Assembly: GCA_019800895.1 (NCBI GenBank) | Contig: JAHVKF010000001.1 | Span: forward strand, 310,001 to 374,000 | DNA: 64,000 nt | DNA from: Halomonas denitrificans | Lineage (GTDB): Bacteria; Pseudomonadota; Gammaproteobacteria; Xanthomonadales; Wenzhouxiangellaceae | Direction of reading: 5' to 3' | Shown here: positions 1 to 8,864 of the stretch, one piece after another | Numbering within the stretch: position 1 is the first letter of the stretch | How the letters are laid out: each line of letters starts with the position of its first letter | The notes under the pieces: model-generated | What the model saw: the letters and a program-made list of their open reading frames with translations, nothing else | What the model was told of the DNA's origin: nothing | Database searches by the model: none | Translations under genes and position numbers: made by a program

Positions 1-188
1 TCGGAAATTCCCGTCGAATTCCGATGAATCGTGATCGCATCATCGCTCGCGATCGAGTCCCCGCCGCCGGCTCCGGGCACGTTCGTGTGAATGTCCGAAG
101 ACAGGTAGATCTCTTCGAGCGGCGTGCTGGAAAACGCCGGAGCCGGTACCAGCGACGCCAGGGCGAGAAAAGTCCTGGCGGCATTCAT
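1..188 (-). CDS. Secreted EI-LS-DIHT family protein, N-terminal part only (runs off the window)
   Basis: An open frame starts at ATG 188 and is still open at base 1, giving about 62 residues. It begins with a signal peptide (MNAARTFLALASLVPAPAFS) and continues LEEIYLSSDIHTNVPG. This matches the mature N-terminus of the Calx-beta protein at 2989-4182 (LDEIHLSADIHTRFP), so the two are paralogs. The start codon overlaps the stop of the upstream beta-helix gene by one base (TGATG), so it is probably translationally coupled, as in the second module at 2989-4913. By analogy the missing part should carry a beta-rich body and perhaps a DGFE tail. That is inference. Confidence 0.75.
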   Translation of the reverse strand, partial: MNAARTFLALASLVPAPAFSSTPLEEIYLSSDIHTNVPGAGGGDSIASDDAITIHRNSTGIS

Positions 189-883
189 CAGCAGGCACTC
201 CCATTGCAGAAATTGGTGTCCCCGAAGTTCGAGCAGAGCTGCTCCGGGATCATCCCGCCGGACCCGTTCGATCGAAAGGAATTCCCGCTGCAGACCCCGC
301 TCGACACACCGGTACCGCCGTTGTTGGCGAACACGCTGTTGCGGATCACGAAGCTCGTGTTGGTCCACGCCCCCGTGCCTCCATTGTTCAGGAACAGCGC
401 CGAATCGATTTGGCCATCGCCGTACACGCGCGCGCCCCTCAGACCGTTGTGCGCGATGCGCATGTCAGTCAGCCACAAGTTCGTCGCAACGATTCCGTTT
501 TCCGGGAATCCCGTCACGGCGCCATTGAAGACGGTCAGCTGCCCGCTGTCGATTGCGATGATCCCCTCACCCACACTGAGTGGATCGCACGACGGCAGGT
601 TGCCCGTGCACCGGGTCGGACCGATCAGGGCGTGTCCACCGAAATCCAGTGAAACTTCGAACGACCCCGGCGGAATCAGGATCCCGTTCGCGCCCAGCGG
701 AACCTCGATGTTCGAGGTCAGACGATAGCTTCCCGATCGATCGATCGTGACGGGAAACCCCGGGGCGTCCCCCTCGAAGCATCCGATCGGGACGCACAGT
801 TGATGAATTTCGAACCGGCCATCGGCAAAGGCCGATTGCCCGATCGACCAAAACAAGATGGCCATGCACCAAGCGATTCTCAT
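188..883 (-). CDS. Secreted beta-helix-like protein, GCF-GD paralog 1
   Basis: A 231-residue exported protein with a signal peptide ending near SAFA-DG. The mature part opens with the family signature E-I-H-Q-L-C-V...GCF-x-GD-x-PG-F-P, then GSYRLTSN. Short hydrophobic, glycine-rich repeats follow (G-I-L-I-P, G-I-I-A-I-D, N-G-I-V-A, G-T-G), as in right-handed parallel beta-helices. A C-terminal cysteine cluster (...FCNGSAC) is shared with the three paralogs at 1035-1757, 1754-2467 and 4173-4913. A GGAG ribosome-binding site lies 7 bases before ATG 883. It is the first gene of a coupled pair with the DIHT-family gene at 1-188. Enzymatic function is unknown and no pectate-lyase active site is evident. 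Confidence 0.8.
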   Translation of the reverse strand: MRIAWCMAILFWSIGQSAFADGRFEIHQLCVPIGCFEGDAPGFPVTIDRSGSYRLTSNIEVPLGANGILIPPGSFEVSLDFGGHALIGPTRCTGNLPSCDPLSVGEGIIAIDSGQLTVFNGAVTGFPENGIVATNLWLTDMRIAHNGLRGARVYGDGQIDSALFLNNGGTGAWTNTSFVIRNSVFANNGGTGVSSGVCSGNSFRSNGSGGMIPEQLCSNFGDTNFCNGSAC

Positions 884-1034
884 GTTCTGTCTCCAGATCT
901 ATTTGTAAACGGGCTGTATAGTTCGAGACGTCGCAGTCACGGACATATAGAGATCCAGTCCGGGTAGACCCGAACCATGCCTTTGCTCCACAGTAGGGCC
1001 CTGGACCCCACCTCAGCATGCGTGCGCGGCTCGA

Positions 1035-1757
1035 TCAGATGTCCGGACACAATGCACCGGAGCAGGAGTTGCCGCCAATCTGAACAGGACAGAGCAGGTC
1101 AATGGTCGACCCGTTTCCGTTTCTGTTGAGCTGGTTTCCAGTGCAGCTTTCTGCAAAGATTCCAGTTGACCCGGTTTCGTTGACCACGCTGTAGAGCACC
1201 AGAGCGTTCGGTGCGAAAATGCCCGATTCCCCGATCACGTTCACATTGACGCCTTCGACTCGGCCTGGGGCGAGTGAACTCACGCCGTGCTCTCGACAAT
1301 GGCTAATTCCAAGGTCGCGCACGATCATGGAAAGAACCTCCGCTTCGATCGAAACACAACTCTCGTTGAACCCTTCGACGGTCCCGTTCTCGATCATCAC
1401 GTGATCGACTCGCGCGGCGCCGGTCACGCGGATTCCGGAATCGACCAACGTGCCGAGACAAACAGGCGGAGACCCGGAGCAATTGGTGGGTCCGCCCACG
1501 GTGAATCCGCTGAGGTCGAGGGAGACTTGCGGTGCTTGAATGTCGATCACGGCGTCAAGTGCTTGTCCTCCGGAAGTAACCAGGTTGGACGTCAGGCGAT
1601 AGCTGCCGGACTGGGAGATTTCGATCGGAAAGCCCGGCGCATCTCCCGCAAAGCAACCGCTCGAAACGCAAAGCTGATTGATTTCATAGCGCCCACCGGC
1701 CACTGCGGTGGCCGGTTGCAGCACGGCAAAAAGGCAGAAGACAGCCAAACACCTCAT
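1035..1757 (-). CDS. Secreted beta-helix-like protein, GCF-GD paralog 2
   Basis: A 240-residue exported protein. The start is ATG 1757 (MRCLAVFCLFAVLQPATAVA, a signal peptide); its ATG overlaps the TGA of the upstream paralog (ATGA), so the pair is probably translationally coupled. The mature N-terminus is GGRYEINQLCVSSGCFAGD, then PGFP and GSYRLTSNL, the family signature. Beta-helix-like repeats follow, then a C-terminal cysteine trio (NSCSGALC). An open frame continues upstream of this start, but that part is a shadow of the neighbouring paralog. The family is known to me only as uncharacterised secreted proteins. The role is unknown; surface or envelope location is inferred from the signal peptide. 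Confidence 0.8.
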   Translation of the reverse strand: MRCLAVFCLFAVLQPATAVAGGRYEINQLCVSSGCFAGDAPGFPIEISQSGSYRLTSNLVTSGGQALDAVIDIQAPQVSLDLSGFTVGGPTNCSGSPPVCLGTLVDSGIRVTGAARVDHVMIENGTVEGFNESCVSIEAEVLSMIVRDLGISHCREHGVSSLAPGRVEGVNVNVIGESGIFAPNALVLYSVVNETGSTGIFAESCTGNQLNRNGNGSTIDLLCPVQIGGNSCSGALCPDI

Positions 1758-2467
1758 GGACAGAACCCTCCATTGCAGAGATTGCCGTCGATCTGCACGT
1801 CGCAGCTTTCTTCCGGGAGCCCCTGGCCGTCCCCGTTGTCCCGGAATACGTTGCGGATGCAGGTCCCTCCATCCGCTCCCTCGCTGTAGTTGTTGATGAA
1901 CTGGCTGTCCCGGATCTGGATCGCTTCGGTTGCCCGGATTCCGGCAAAGCCGCTTCGGCCGACCATGACCGAGTCCACGACGCCGTAGCCGCCGGACGCG
2001 TTGGCGACGATGCCGTTGCCGCAGTCGTGGATCGAGACGTTCCGAATGCCGAGATTCAGCACGCTCGATGCACGGATGCCGACGCTGCCCATTCCCCGGA
2101 CCGCACCCCCATGAATCGAGACGCCGACGCGACCGCTGTCGACCCAGATTCCGGTCTCTCCGGTATCGGCCGAACACAGTGGGAGGGGTCCGCTGCAACC
2201 GAATCCTCCGCGCAGGGTGAAGCCGTTCAAATCCAGGTCGACCTGGTCCGAATCGATGAAGATCGCTGTTTCGCCCGGGTCGACCGCCAGATTGGAGCTC
2301 AATCGGTAGCTTCCCGGGTGTAAGACCGTCACCGGGTAGCCGGGAAAGTCGCCGTCGAAGCATCCATCTGCCACACAGAGCTGATGGATTTCGATCACGC
2401 CCCCGGCGATCGCGCCCTTCGAAAGCAGCGCGAACGCCAGGCCCCATGTCCACCGTGTTCGTTCCAT
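1754..2467 (-). CDS. Secreted beta-helix-like protein, GCF-GD paralog 3
   Basis: A 237-residue exported protein starting at ATG 2467 behind a strong AAGGAG ribosome-binding site. The signal peptide is MERTRWTWGLAFALLSKGAI. The mature part has EIHQLCVADGCFDGD, PGYP and GSYRLSSNL, a central region of about ten short beta-helix-type turns (GIRASSVLNLGI, GIVANAS, GIRATEAI), and the C-terminal cysteine trio NLCNGGFC. It is the first gene of a coupled pair with paralog 2. A longer in-frame start exists at 2584 but lies upstream of the clear ribosome-binding site and would bury the signal peptide. Confidence 0.8.
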   Translation of the reverse strand: MERTRWTWGLAFALLSKGAIAGGVIEIHQLCVADGCFDGDFPGYPVTVLHPGSYRLSSNLAVDPGETAIFIDSDQVDLDLNGFTLRGGFGCSGPLPLCSADTGETGIWVDSGRVGVSIHGGAVRGMGSVGIRASSVLNLGIRNVSIHDCGNGIVANASGGYGVVDSVMVGRSGFAGIRATEAIQIRDSQFINNYSEGADGGTCIRNVFRDNGDGQGLPEESCDVQIDGNLCNGGFCP

Positions 2468-2988
2468 TCGTGCATCTCCTTGTCTCGCCACACCGCCTCT
2501 GCGGTACCGCTCACCACCTTGAATGCCGTCGAGCACTGCAACCGCACACGCGGATCCGGGCCGCGCGGCGAGCCGAGAAGGCAATAGGGTCGGGCGATAG
2601 TTGCACGGCGACCGGGGAACCGCCCGGACCGGGCGGCGGAACGGGTTCGTGCGATGGAGACGGTAAGGGTGACGCTACGGCAGGAGCCTGCCGGTCGGGC
2701 CGACTGGCCGACGTCTACGGCCTGTTTGCCTGATCAGGCGTGAAACGCGTACCCCGAGCAGGCAAGCAACGCGAGTGAGGGCGGCTCGCCCATGGACACC
2801 TGCCAAGCCCGAGGAGCGGGGGACGACGGGGAGCGGACCGGCCCAGTGAGCACCGTGGATCGAGCACTGACCATCGGCTCCGGAAGTCGGGGACCGTCGA
2901 GCGGTTCCTCAACTGTCTCGGTCGTTGGCCGGTGTGACTTTGCCCGCAAGTAGCGCGGCAGCGCTCCCGGCAACAACCCGCCTCGAAT
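2468..2988. other. Intergenic stretch, no gene recognised
   Basis: About 520 bases between the start of the paralog 3 gene and the end of the Calx-beta gene. It is GC-rich, with only short open frames of arginine/proline-rich composition that look like non-coding noise. It must contain the promoter for the 2467-1035 gene pair, but I cannot place a convincing -35/-10. No repeat or hairpin terminator stands out. Confidence 0.5.
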
Positions 2989-4182
2989 TCAGCTTTCGAA
3001 GCCGTCGGCGAACAGGAAGTCCTCGTCGTCGCGGATTCGGACGGTGATTCGGCTCGGGTGGATCACCTGCGCACCGTTGCTGGCCTGCACGAGGTCGACG
3101 AAGAAGGTCTTGTCGCCGTCAACGACCCCGTCGTCGAACAGGGTGATCGGCACGGTTCCGCTCGCCTGCCCGTCGGAGAACGCGGCGGACCCGGACGCAC
3201 CGCCGAAGTCGATTCCCGATGTGGCCGTGCCGTCCACCGTCGTCCAGCTGACCGAGACGGGGCCCTCGTTCGGGCCGACCCGATCGATGACCAGGTCCAC
3301 GCTGCCCTGGCCTTCGAGCACGTCGATGTCGGCCCGGCTCCAGCGCAGGTCGCCGGGAATCGGCGCCCGCACCACGTACAGCGCGTCCGTATCGGCGCCC
3401 GCCCAGCTCGTATCGATCGCGGCCGGCTGGAATGCGACCTCCCAGGGACTTCCGGGTGAGGCCTGCTCGACCACGTCCTGGTCGGCGAAGGCGGTACCGA
3501 GGTCCGGAACGGGAGCGGCGAAACTTGCCAGCACGGCGCCCGTATCGAGCACGTGGGCCGCATCGAGGTTGCCGCTGCCCGGGCCGGCGCGAAACAGGCT
3601 GAACGCGCCACCGGAAAAGCGAACCAGGTCATCGGGGCGGAACACCTGCCCATCGAGTAAGACCGTGACATCGAAGGAAACGACCAGGTCGCAGGTGCCG
3701 GGATCGCGCGTCACGGCGTCAAGATCGACGCCGTCGGCGATCCCTTCGGCGATGCCATCGAGAAACTTGACGCCCGTCGTTCCGAAGACGTCCACGGGTC
3801 GCAGCAAGGTCCCACCGATCTCCGCGGTCGCACTCAAGGAAAACAGGGCTCCGCCGCAGGCATCGGCCGCGTGATAGGCGTCGACGTCCGAGCGGTCGAT
3901 GGCGCCGAGGAACGCCGTCGCCTCGGCCTCCCCGAGCGCGGTGTCGTAGAGAATGATGTCATCGTCACCGACGACCAGGACCGCGCCGCCGTCGGCCGGA
4001 AACCGGGTGTGGATATCGGCCGAAAGATGGATTTCATCCAGTGCGGTGGCCGCCCGGGAAGCCGGCGCATCGATCAGCGCAGCCGATGTGGATGCGAGTA
4101 ATGCCACGGCCAGGGGAAATGCCCGCGCGGGCTGCCGACGATCCCCGTGGCCTCCCGAGCTCGCAATGGCCTTCAGGGACAC
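2989..4182 (-). CDS. Secreted Calx-beta domain protein with DGFE tail
   Basis: A 397-residue exported protein. The likely start is GTG 4182 (VSLKAIASS...), which overlaps the stop of the preceding paralog 4 gene by 10 bases; the signal peptide ends near ASRA. The mature N-terminus LDEIHLSADIHTRFP is shared with the partial gene at 1-188. A middle beta-rich region is followed near residues 285-385 by a Calx-beta domain, recognisable from VSWTTVDGTATSGIDF and the later DGVVDGDKTFFVDL. The protein ends exactly in DFLFADGFES, the tail seen on several exported proteins in this window. Calx-beta domains bind calcium in extracellular adhesion proteins, so an adhesive or matrix role is plausible but inferred. 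Confidence 0.8.
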   Translation of the reverse strand: MSLKAIASSGGHGDRRQPARAFPLAVALLASTSAALIDAPASRAATALDEIHLSADIHTRFPADGGAVLVVGDDDIILYDTALGEAEATAFLGAIDRSDVDAYHAADACGGALFSLSATAEIGGTLLRPVDVFGTTGVKFLDGIAEGIADGVDLDAVTRDPGTCDLVVSFDVTVLLDGQVFRPDDLVRFSGGAFSLFRAGPGSGNLDAAHVLDTGAVLASFAAPVPDLGTAFADQDVVEQASPGSPWEVAFQPAAIDTSWAGADTDALYVVRAPIPGDLRWSRADIDVLEGQGSVDLVIDRVGPNEGPVSVSWTTVDGTATSGIDFGGASGSAAFSDGQASGTVPITLFDDGVVDGDKTFFVDLVQASNGAQVIHPSRITVRIRDDEDFLFADGFES

Positions 4183-4913
4183 GGCGCACCGCTGCAGATG
4201 CTGATGTCGATGTCGTTGGCGCAGTTCTCCTCCGTGATCGCCAGGTTCGTCGCGTTCGACCACAGCGTATTGCCGCTGCAATTGGCGTCCTGCACGCCGT
4301 AGGAGAAATTGTTCAGAAGATAGCTGTTCCGGACAGTGACCAACCCGTTCCCGGTGATGCCGGTAGCGCCGGCGTTGCGGACGACCGTGTCTTCGATCAG
4401 GCCCTGGCCGAAATGAATGATGCCGTTCGCGCCGCAGTCCGATACCTGCAGATCACGAACCACGACGCCGGCGCCCGAGACCCGCATGCACTCGAACTCG
4501 AAGCCCTGCACCGTGCCGTTCCGGATCGTGATGCTGGAGGGAAAGTTCATGACCCCGAAGCCGATGCCCCGAATGCCCGCCGCGCCGCTACAGGTCGGGC
4601 CGTCGCCGGTGCACACGTGCCCGCTACGGATCGCGTGCCCGCCGAGGTCGAGCACGACCTGGGAGGCCTGGATCTCCACGCCTTCGCTGGAACTCGGCAC
4701 GTCGAGGTTCGAGGTCAGCACGTAGCTGCCCGGTTCGGTAATCCGCACCGGCCACCCGGGCGAGTCCCCGTCGAAGCAACCTGTGGCCACGCAGAGTTGG
4801 TTGATTTCGATCGCGCCCTCGCCGGCGACCGCCGGGGAGTCGAGCGCGGCGGTGGAAAGCGCCAGCACCAGTGTGGCGGCGGCAAGGGTCGAAGGAAGGC
4901 GGTTTCGAAACAT
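4173..4913 (-). CDS. Secreted beta-helix-like protein, GCF-GD paralog 4
   Basis: A 246-residue exported protein with a signal peptide (MFRNRLPSTLAAATLVLALS). It has the signature EINQLCVATGCFDGD, then PGWP and GSYVLTSNL, beta-helix-type repeats (GIIHFGQGLIEDTVVRN, GITGNGLVTVRNS) and the C-terminal cysteine trio ISICSGAPC. An AGAGG ribosome-binding site precedes ATG 4913. It is followed by an overlapping Calx-beta gene, reproducing the order of the pair at 1-883: beta-helix protein first, DIHT protein second. Function is unknown; the repeated pairing suggests the two products act together. Confidence 0.8.
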   Translation of the reverse strand: MFRNRLPSTLAAATLVLALSTAALDSPAVAGEGAIEINQLCVATGCFDGDSPGWPVRITEPGSYVLTSNLDVPSSSEGVEIQASQVVLDLGGHAIRSGHVCTGDGPTCSGAAGIRGIGFGVMNFPSSITIRNGTVQGFEFECMRVSGAGVVVRDLQVSDCGANGIIHFGQGLIEDTVVRNAGATGITGNGLVTVRNSYLLNNFSYGVQDANCSGNTLWSNATNLAITEENCANDIDISICSGAPCP

Positions 4914-5188
4914 CGTTCAGGTCCTCTCGATCGGATTCTGTATGGGCGACCCCGGGCGACCCCACGCGATCGGGGAGCCCTCGGCGACGCGCCGCAAACG
5001 CTACACCAAGGCCACGGTCAAATCCAGTTCGAGGGCGGCGCCCCGGTCGCCCGGCGTTCGCTCCGCCGGTTCACGACCGTCGGGCCGGATCGTCGTGCGA
5101 AGCGAAGAGACGATCAGCACCGTTGACCGGCCCGACACCGCGCTGTAGCTTGAAGGGCTGTACCTCATGCCATCGGGAAGAATCGCCC

Positions 5189-6853
5189 ATGTCCGACGCC
5201 CAGTTCGTTTCCGGCACGCCTCGCGTCATCCTCGGCGCGCTCGTACGCAACCTCGTGCCCTGGCTGCTCGCCGTGCTGACCACGTCGGTGCTGGGCTCCC
5301 TGGTCCAGACGCACGTCAACCTCGTCAACCTGCTCGAGATGGGCGCCTACTGGACGCTCGAAGACTGGCAGCGCTCGATGGTCCACGACCTGCTCACCTT
5401 CATGCCCTTCTTCGCGTTGCTGGTCGGCGTCGCGTTCCTGCTGGCCTTTCCGGTGGCACTGTGGATCAGCAAGGAGAAGTGGCCGGACCACCGAGCCGGT
5501 TTGCTGGCCCTGGCCGGCGCCGTCAGCCTGGCGGTCGCGTTCTTCGTTGCCGACACGGCCGCGCCGATCCCCACGCTGATCGCGGCCACGCGGGACGTGA
5601 CCGGCTACGTGGCGATGCTGGCCTGCGGGGCCGTGGGCGGATGGGTCTTCCATCGTGCGAGCGCCACGGAAGAGCTCCGCTCCAGGCCGGGTGTCTCGCT
5701 GGCGTACCTCTCGGTTCCGGTGCTGGTCCTTGGCGGGGCGTTCGGTCTGCACGTCGCGATGAAACCGGAGCGCTCGCTGGAGATCGAGGACGTCCCGATG
5801 GACGGCTTCGAGGTCGCGGTGCTCGTCGACGGGCTGGTCCACCCGTTCAGCATGGCGCGCCTGCCGGACGGTCGCTGGTTGATCGTCGAGCGCGTCGGCC
5901 GCCTGCGGATCGTGGATCGCGATGGCGCCCTGCTGCGCGAGCCGGTCGCCGGTGTTCCGGAGGTCATCCCTGGCAAGCAGGCGGGCCTGCTCGATATCGA
6001 ACTCTCGCCGGACTTCGAGCGGGACCGTCTCGTCTTCCTCAGCTACGCCTGCGGCACGGCGGAAGAAAACCACACCTGCATCGGTCGCGGAACCTTCAAC
6101 GACGACCGGCTGGACAACTTCGAACGGATCTTCCAGGGTCGCCCCCTGAAGGCCACGGGGGTCCAGTTCGGCTCGCGCATCCTGTTCCTGCCCGACGGGA
6201 CCTTGCTGGCCAGCGTCGGCGACGGCTTCGACCTGCGCGAGGACGCGCAGGACCTGGGCTCGCACATCGGCAAGCTCGTCCGCCTGAACCCCGATGGCTC
6301 GGTGCCCGACGACAATCCCTTCATCGGACGCGACGACGTGCTGCCGGAAATCTACAGCTACGGCCACCGCAATCCCCAGGGCCTGGTGCGGGACGAACGC
6401 ACCGGCGCGATCTACGAGAGCGAGCACGGCCCCTACGGCGGCGACGAAGTCAACCGGATCGAGCCCGGCGTGAACTACGGCTGGCCGCTCGCCACCGAGG
6501 GAGTCAACTATCCGGGCTCGAGCATTTCACCCCACGACGACCTCGACGAGGTCCGCGGCCCGTTGAATCACTGGACGCCCTCGATCGCCCCGTCGGGCAT
6601 CGCGCTCTATCGCGGCGATGCCTTCCCGGAACTCGACGGCGACCTGCTGGTCAGCGGGCTGGCCGGCAAGGGCCTGTTCCACCTCGAACTGGAGGACGGC
6701 CGGGTGACCTCCGATCGTCGACTCTTCCACGCACTCGACAAGCGAATCCGCGACGTCATGGTCGGAGACGACGGCGAACTCTACCTGCTGACCGATCACG
6801 ACCCGGGACAGCTGCTCCGGATCGATCCCGCGGAGCCGGATCGCCCGGACTGA
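5189..6853 (+). CDS. Membrane-anchored PQQ-type glucose/sorbosone dehydrogenase
   Basis: A 554-residue protein. The start ATG 5189 (MSDAQFVSG) is preferred over an upstream in-frame extension of low-complexity residues. Residues 1-195 hold about five hydrophobic helices. The rest is a six-bladed propeller of the soluble glucose dehydrogenase/sorbosone dehydrogenase family: HPFSMARLPDGRWLIVER, GLLDIELSPDF, GRDDVLPEIYSYGHRNPQGL, SEHGPYGGDEVNRIEPGVNY and HWTPSIAPSGIALY. The family oxidises sugars with PQQ and transfers electrons to the respiratory chain; the propeller should face the periplasm. Most family members have only a signal peptide, so the five-helix N-terminus is unusual. The substrate cannot be assigned. 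Confidence 0.8.
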   Translation: MSDAQFVSGTPRVILGALVRNLVPWLLAVLTTSVLGSLVQTHVNLVNLLEMGAYWTLEDWQRSMVHDLLTFMPFFALLVGVAFLLAFPVALWISKEKWPDHRAGLLALAGAVSLAVAFFVADTAAPIPTLIAATRDVTGYVAMLACGAVGGWVFHRASATEELRSRPGVSLAYLSVPVLVLGGAFGLHVAMKPERSLEIEDVPMDGFEVAVLVDGLVHPFSMARLPDGRWLIVERVGRLRIVDRDGALLREPVAGVPEVIPGKQAGLLDIELSPDFERDRLVFLSYACGTAEENHTCIGRGTFNDDRLDNFERIFQGRPLKATGVQFGSRILFLPDGTLLASVGDGFDLREDAQDLGSHIGKLVRLNPDGSVPDDNPFIGRDDVLPEIYSYGHRNPQGLVRDERTGAIYESEHGPYGGDEVNRIEPGVNYGWPLATEGVNYPGSSISPHDDLDEVRGPLNHWTPSIAPSGIALYRGDAFPELDGDLLVSGLAGKGLFHLELEDGRVTSDRRLFHALDKRIRDVMVGDDGELYLLTDHDPGQLLRIDPAEPDRPD

Positions 6854-6937
6854 GCGAGCTTCGACCCCGGCGATGAACCGGGGGGGGCCGGCCGGGATTC
6901 TCCCGACCGGCCCCGGCACTTCCCCGGATCTACTCTC

Positions 6938-8680
6938 CTACTCGGCCTCGTCCGCGTCGCCGACCCGCGGGGCGTGGAGTTCCTGTCCGCGCTGGAAAAG
7001 GGTCAGGGACTCGGCCGGCCCCGACTCGGGCACGCTGAACTCGATGTCCGCACCGACGAGATTGCTGAAGAAGCGCGTGGGCGATTCGGCTTCCACGGGA
7101 ATGGCCAGTTGCCCCGTGGCCTGGACCTCCAGGCGGCCCTCGTTGAGGCGGACCGTCATCACGAAGCCCGGCTGCAGTTCGTAGCGCCCGACCAGGCGTT
7201 CGAGCTGCTCGACGGGGACGTCGATGCCCTCGCGCACCTGGACCTCGTCGCTGATCCGCTCGGCGCGCTCGGGGTCCCCGCCCCAGGCATTGTGCAAGGC
7301 GACGGCGACGACCGTGCCCGACTCGTCGCGCTCGATCGAGAACCAGCTCAACGACTGCTCGAAGGCAAGCCGATCGCCTTCGACCGGATAGACCTCGAAC
7401 TCGGGGCCGCCCGCACGCTGGCTGATCAATCGGCCGTCCTCGTAGCGGATCGTCCGATTCTCTTCCTCATCGATCCGATACGTTCCCTGCACCGCGACGG
7501 ACTCGTCTTCCGTCCAATCGACGCGCGGCGCCTCGATCGGATAGGAACGTCCCGTCGCCAGGCCGGCCAGGCGCAGCGCGACGTCCTGGGGCCCCCAGCC
7601 CGGCATCGCGCGGTTGCTCAGCACCACCACCGACAACCGTTCTTCGGGCAGGTACAGGGCATGGGTCACGAAGCCGAAGATGCCGCCCCCGTGAGAGAGT
7701 GCGGGCTGGCCGAACCAGGTGCCCGAGAGGATGCCGAACCCGTAGTCTTCCTCGGCGGCAGCGCCTTCGGGCGTGATCATTCGCGTGTACATCTCTTCGC
7801 CGAGGATCTTTCCGTTGTGCAGCGCGACCTGCCAGCGGTCGACGTCCCCGGCGGTGGCCATCAACGCGCCGGCCGCATGGGGCTGGGTCATCGACAGATA
7901 CGACGTCCTCGTGATCTCGTCCGGCGTCCCGTCGTAGCCCTCGACCCGGCCCGGGACGATCTCGTAGTCGCTGTAGGCATCGGTGTTCTCGATCCCGTTG
8001 GGCAGGAGAAGCTCCTCGCGGAGATACTCGTTCCAGGGACGATCGGTGACGGCCTCGATGACCGCGCCGACCAGGACATAGCCCGAGTTGTTGTAGGCGT
8101 ATTTCTCCCCCGGCGCGAAGTCGACGGGTTCTTCGGCGAATACGGCGATCAATTCGTCCGTGTCCAGGTCGGCACGAATGCGGTCCGAGGTCATGTACCC
8201 CTCGATGCTGGTGTAGCTCTTGATGCCCGAGGTGTGGTTCAGCAGTTGCGCGATCGTCACGTCGCCTACCGGAAATTCGGGCAGGTACGCAGACAGGGGG
8301 TCGTCCAGCGCCACCCTGCCCTGCTCGACCAGCTTGAGCAGACCGGCCGCCGCATACTGTTTCGAAACGGACGCCAGCCGGAACACGTGGTCGGGGCGAA
8401 GCGGGACGTCGAGCTCGAGGTCCGCCATGCCGACGGCGTGTTCGAGAACGACATCGCCGTCCCGGCTGACCACCACGACCGCGCCGGGCGCATCGCTCGA
8501 GTATGCGGACTGCAGCACCTTCTTCGCCTGGTCGGCGAAGTGCTCGTCGGCCAGCGCCGGGCCAGCGATCGCCATCGCGGCGAACAGCAGCGCCAACGAC
8601 ACGATGCGGAACTTCGCGACCGGGGTCGAGGGGTCTGCGATCGACCGCTTCTTCGCTTCAATCGTCATGCCTTGCAACAT
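6938..8680 (-). CDS. Serine hydrolase, beta-lactamase/D-Ala-D-Ala carboxypeptidase fold
   Basis: A 580-residue exported protein. The start ATG 8680 has a GGAG site 8 bases upstream; ATG 8668 is a weaker alternative. A signal peptide spans residues 24-44 (ending PALA). The penicillin-binding fold (PF00144 type) is shown by the SxxK motif S104-V-S-K107, the second motif Y196-N-N (YAYNNSGYVLVG) and the third, HGGGIFG. A C-terminal beta-sandwich of about 150 residues follows, a layout common in esterase-like members. It could be a peptidase, esterase or amidase; a true beta-lactamase is unlikely given the length and context. It is convergent with the dehydrogenase gene and apparently monocistronic. 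Confidence 0.85.
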   Translation of the reverse strand: MLQGMTIEAKKRSIADPSTPVAKFRIVSLALLFAAMAIAGPALADEHFADQAKKVLQSAYSSDAPGAVVVVSRDGDVVLEHAVGMADLELDVPLRPDHVFRLASVSKQYAAAGLLKLVEQGRVALDDPLSAYLPEFPVGDVTIAQLLNHTSGIKSYTSIEGYMTSDRIRADLDTDELIAVFAEEPVDFAPGEKYAYNNSGYVLVGAVIEAVTDRPWNEYLREELLLPNGIENTDAYSDYEIVPGRVEGYDGTPDEITRTSYLSMTQPHAAGALMATAGDVDRWQVALHNGKILGEEMYTRMITPEGAAAEEDYGFGILSGTWFGQPALSHGGGIFGFVTHALYLPEERLSVVVLSNRAMPGWGPQDVALRLAGLATGRSYPIEAPRVDWTEDESVAVQGTYRIDEEENRTIRYEDGRLISQRAGGPEFEVYPVEGDRLAFEQSLSWFSIERDESGTVVAVALHNAWGGDPERAERISDEVQVREGIDVPVEQLERLVGRYELQPGFVMTVRLNEGRLEVQATGQLAIPVEAESPTRFFSNLVGADIEFSVPESGPAESLTLFQRGQELHAPRVGDADEAE

Positions 8681-8864
8681 CGAGCAACTCCATCGGAAAC
8701 GTAGGAGTCGCAGCCTACCCGGCACCGTCGATGAGCGGGAGTGGCAGAAGTCATTGGCGACGTGACGGAGAGTCGAGACGCCGTGCGAGGGCGAAGTGCA
8801 GAACGACGCGGACCGACGCAGGGGTCGGTCCGCGTGCAGGTTCGCCTGCAGTCCCGAAAACCGG

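Noticed and set aside
5165-6427. A 420-codon minus-strand frame over the dehydrogenase gene
   Set aside because: It is antisense to a propeller enzyme with clear motifs; the translated product is charged low-complexity sequence.
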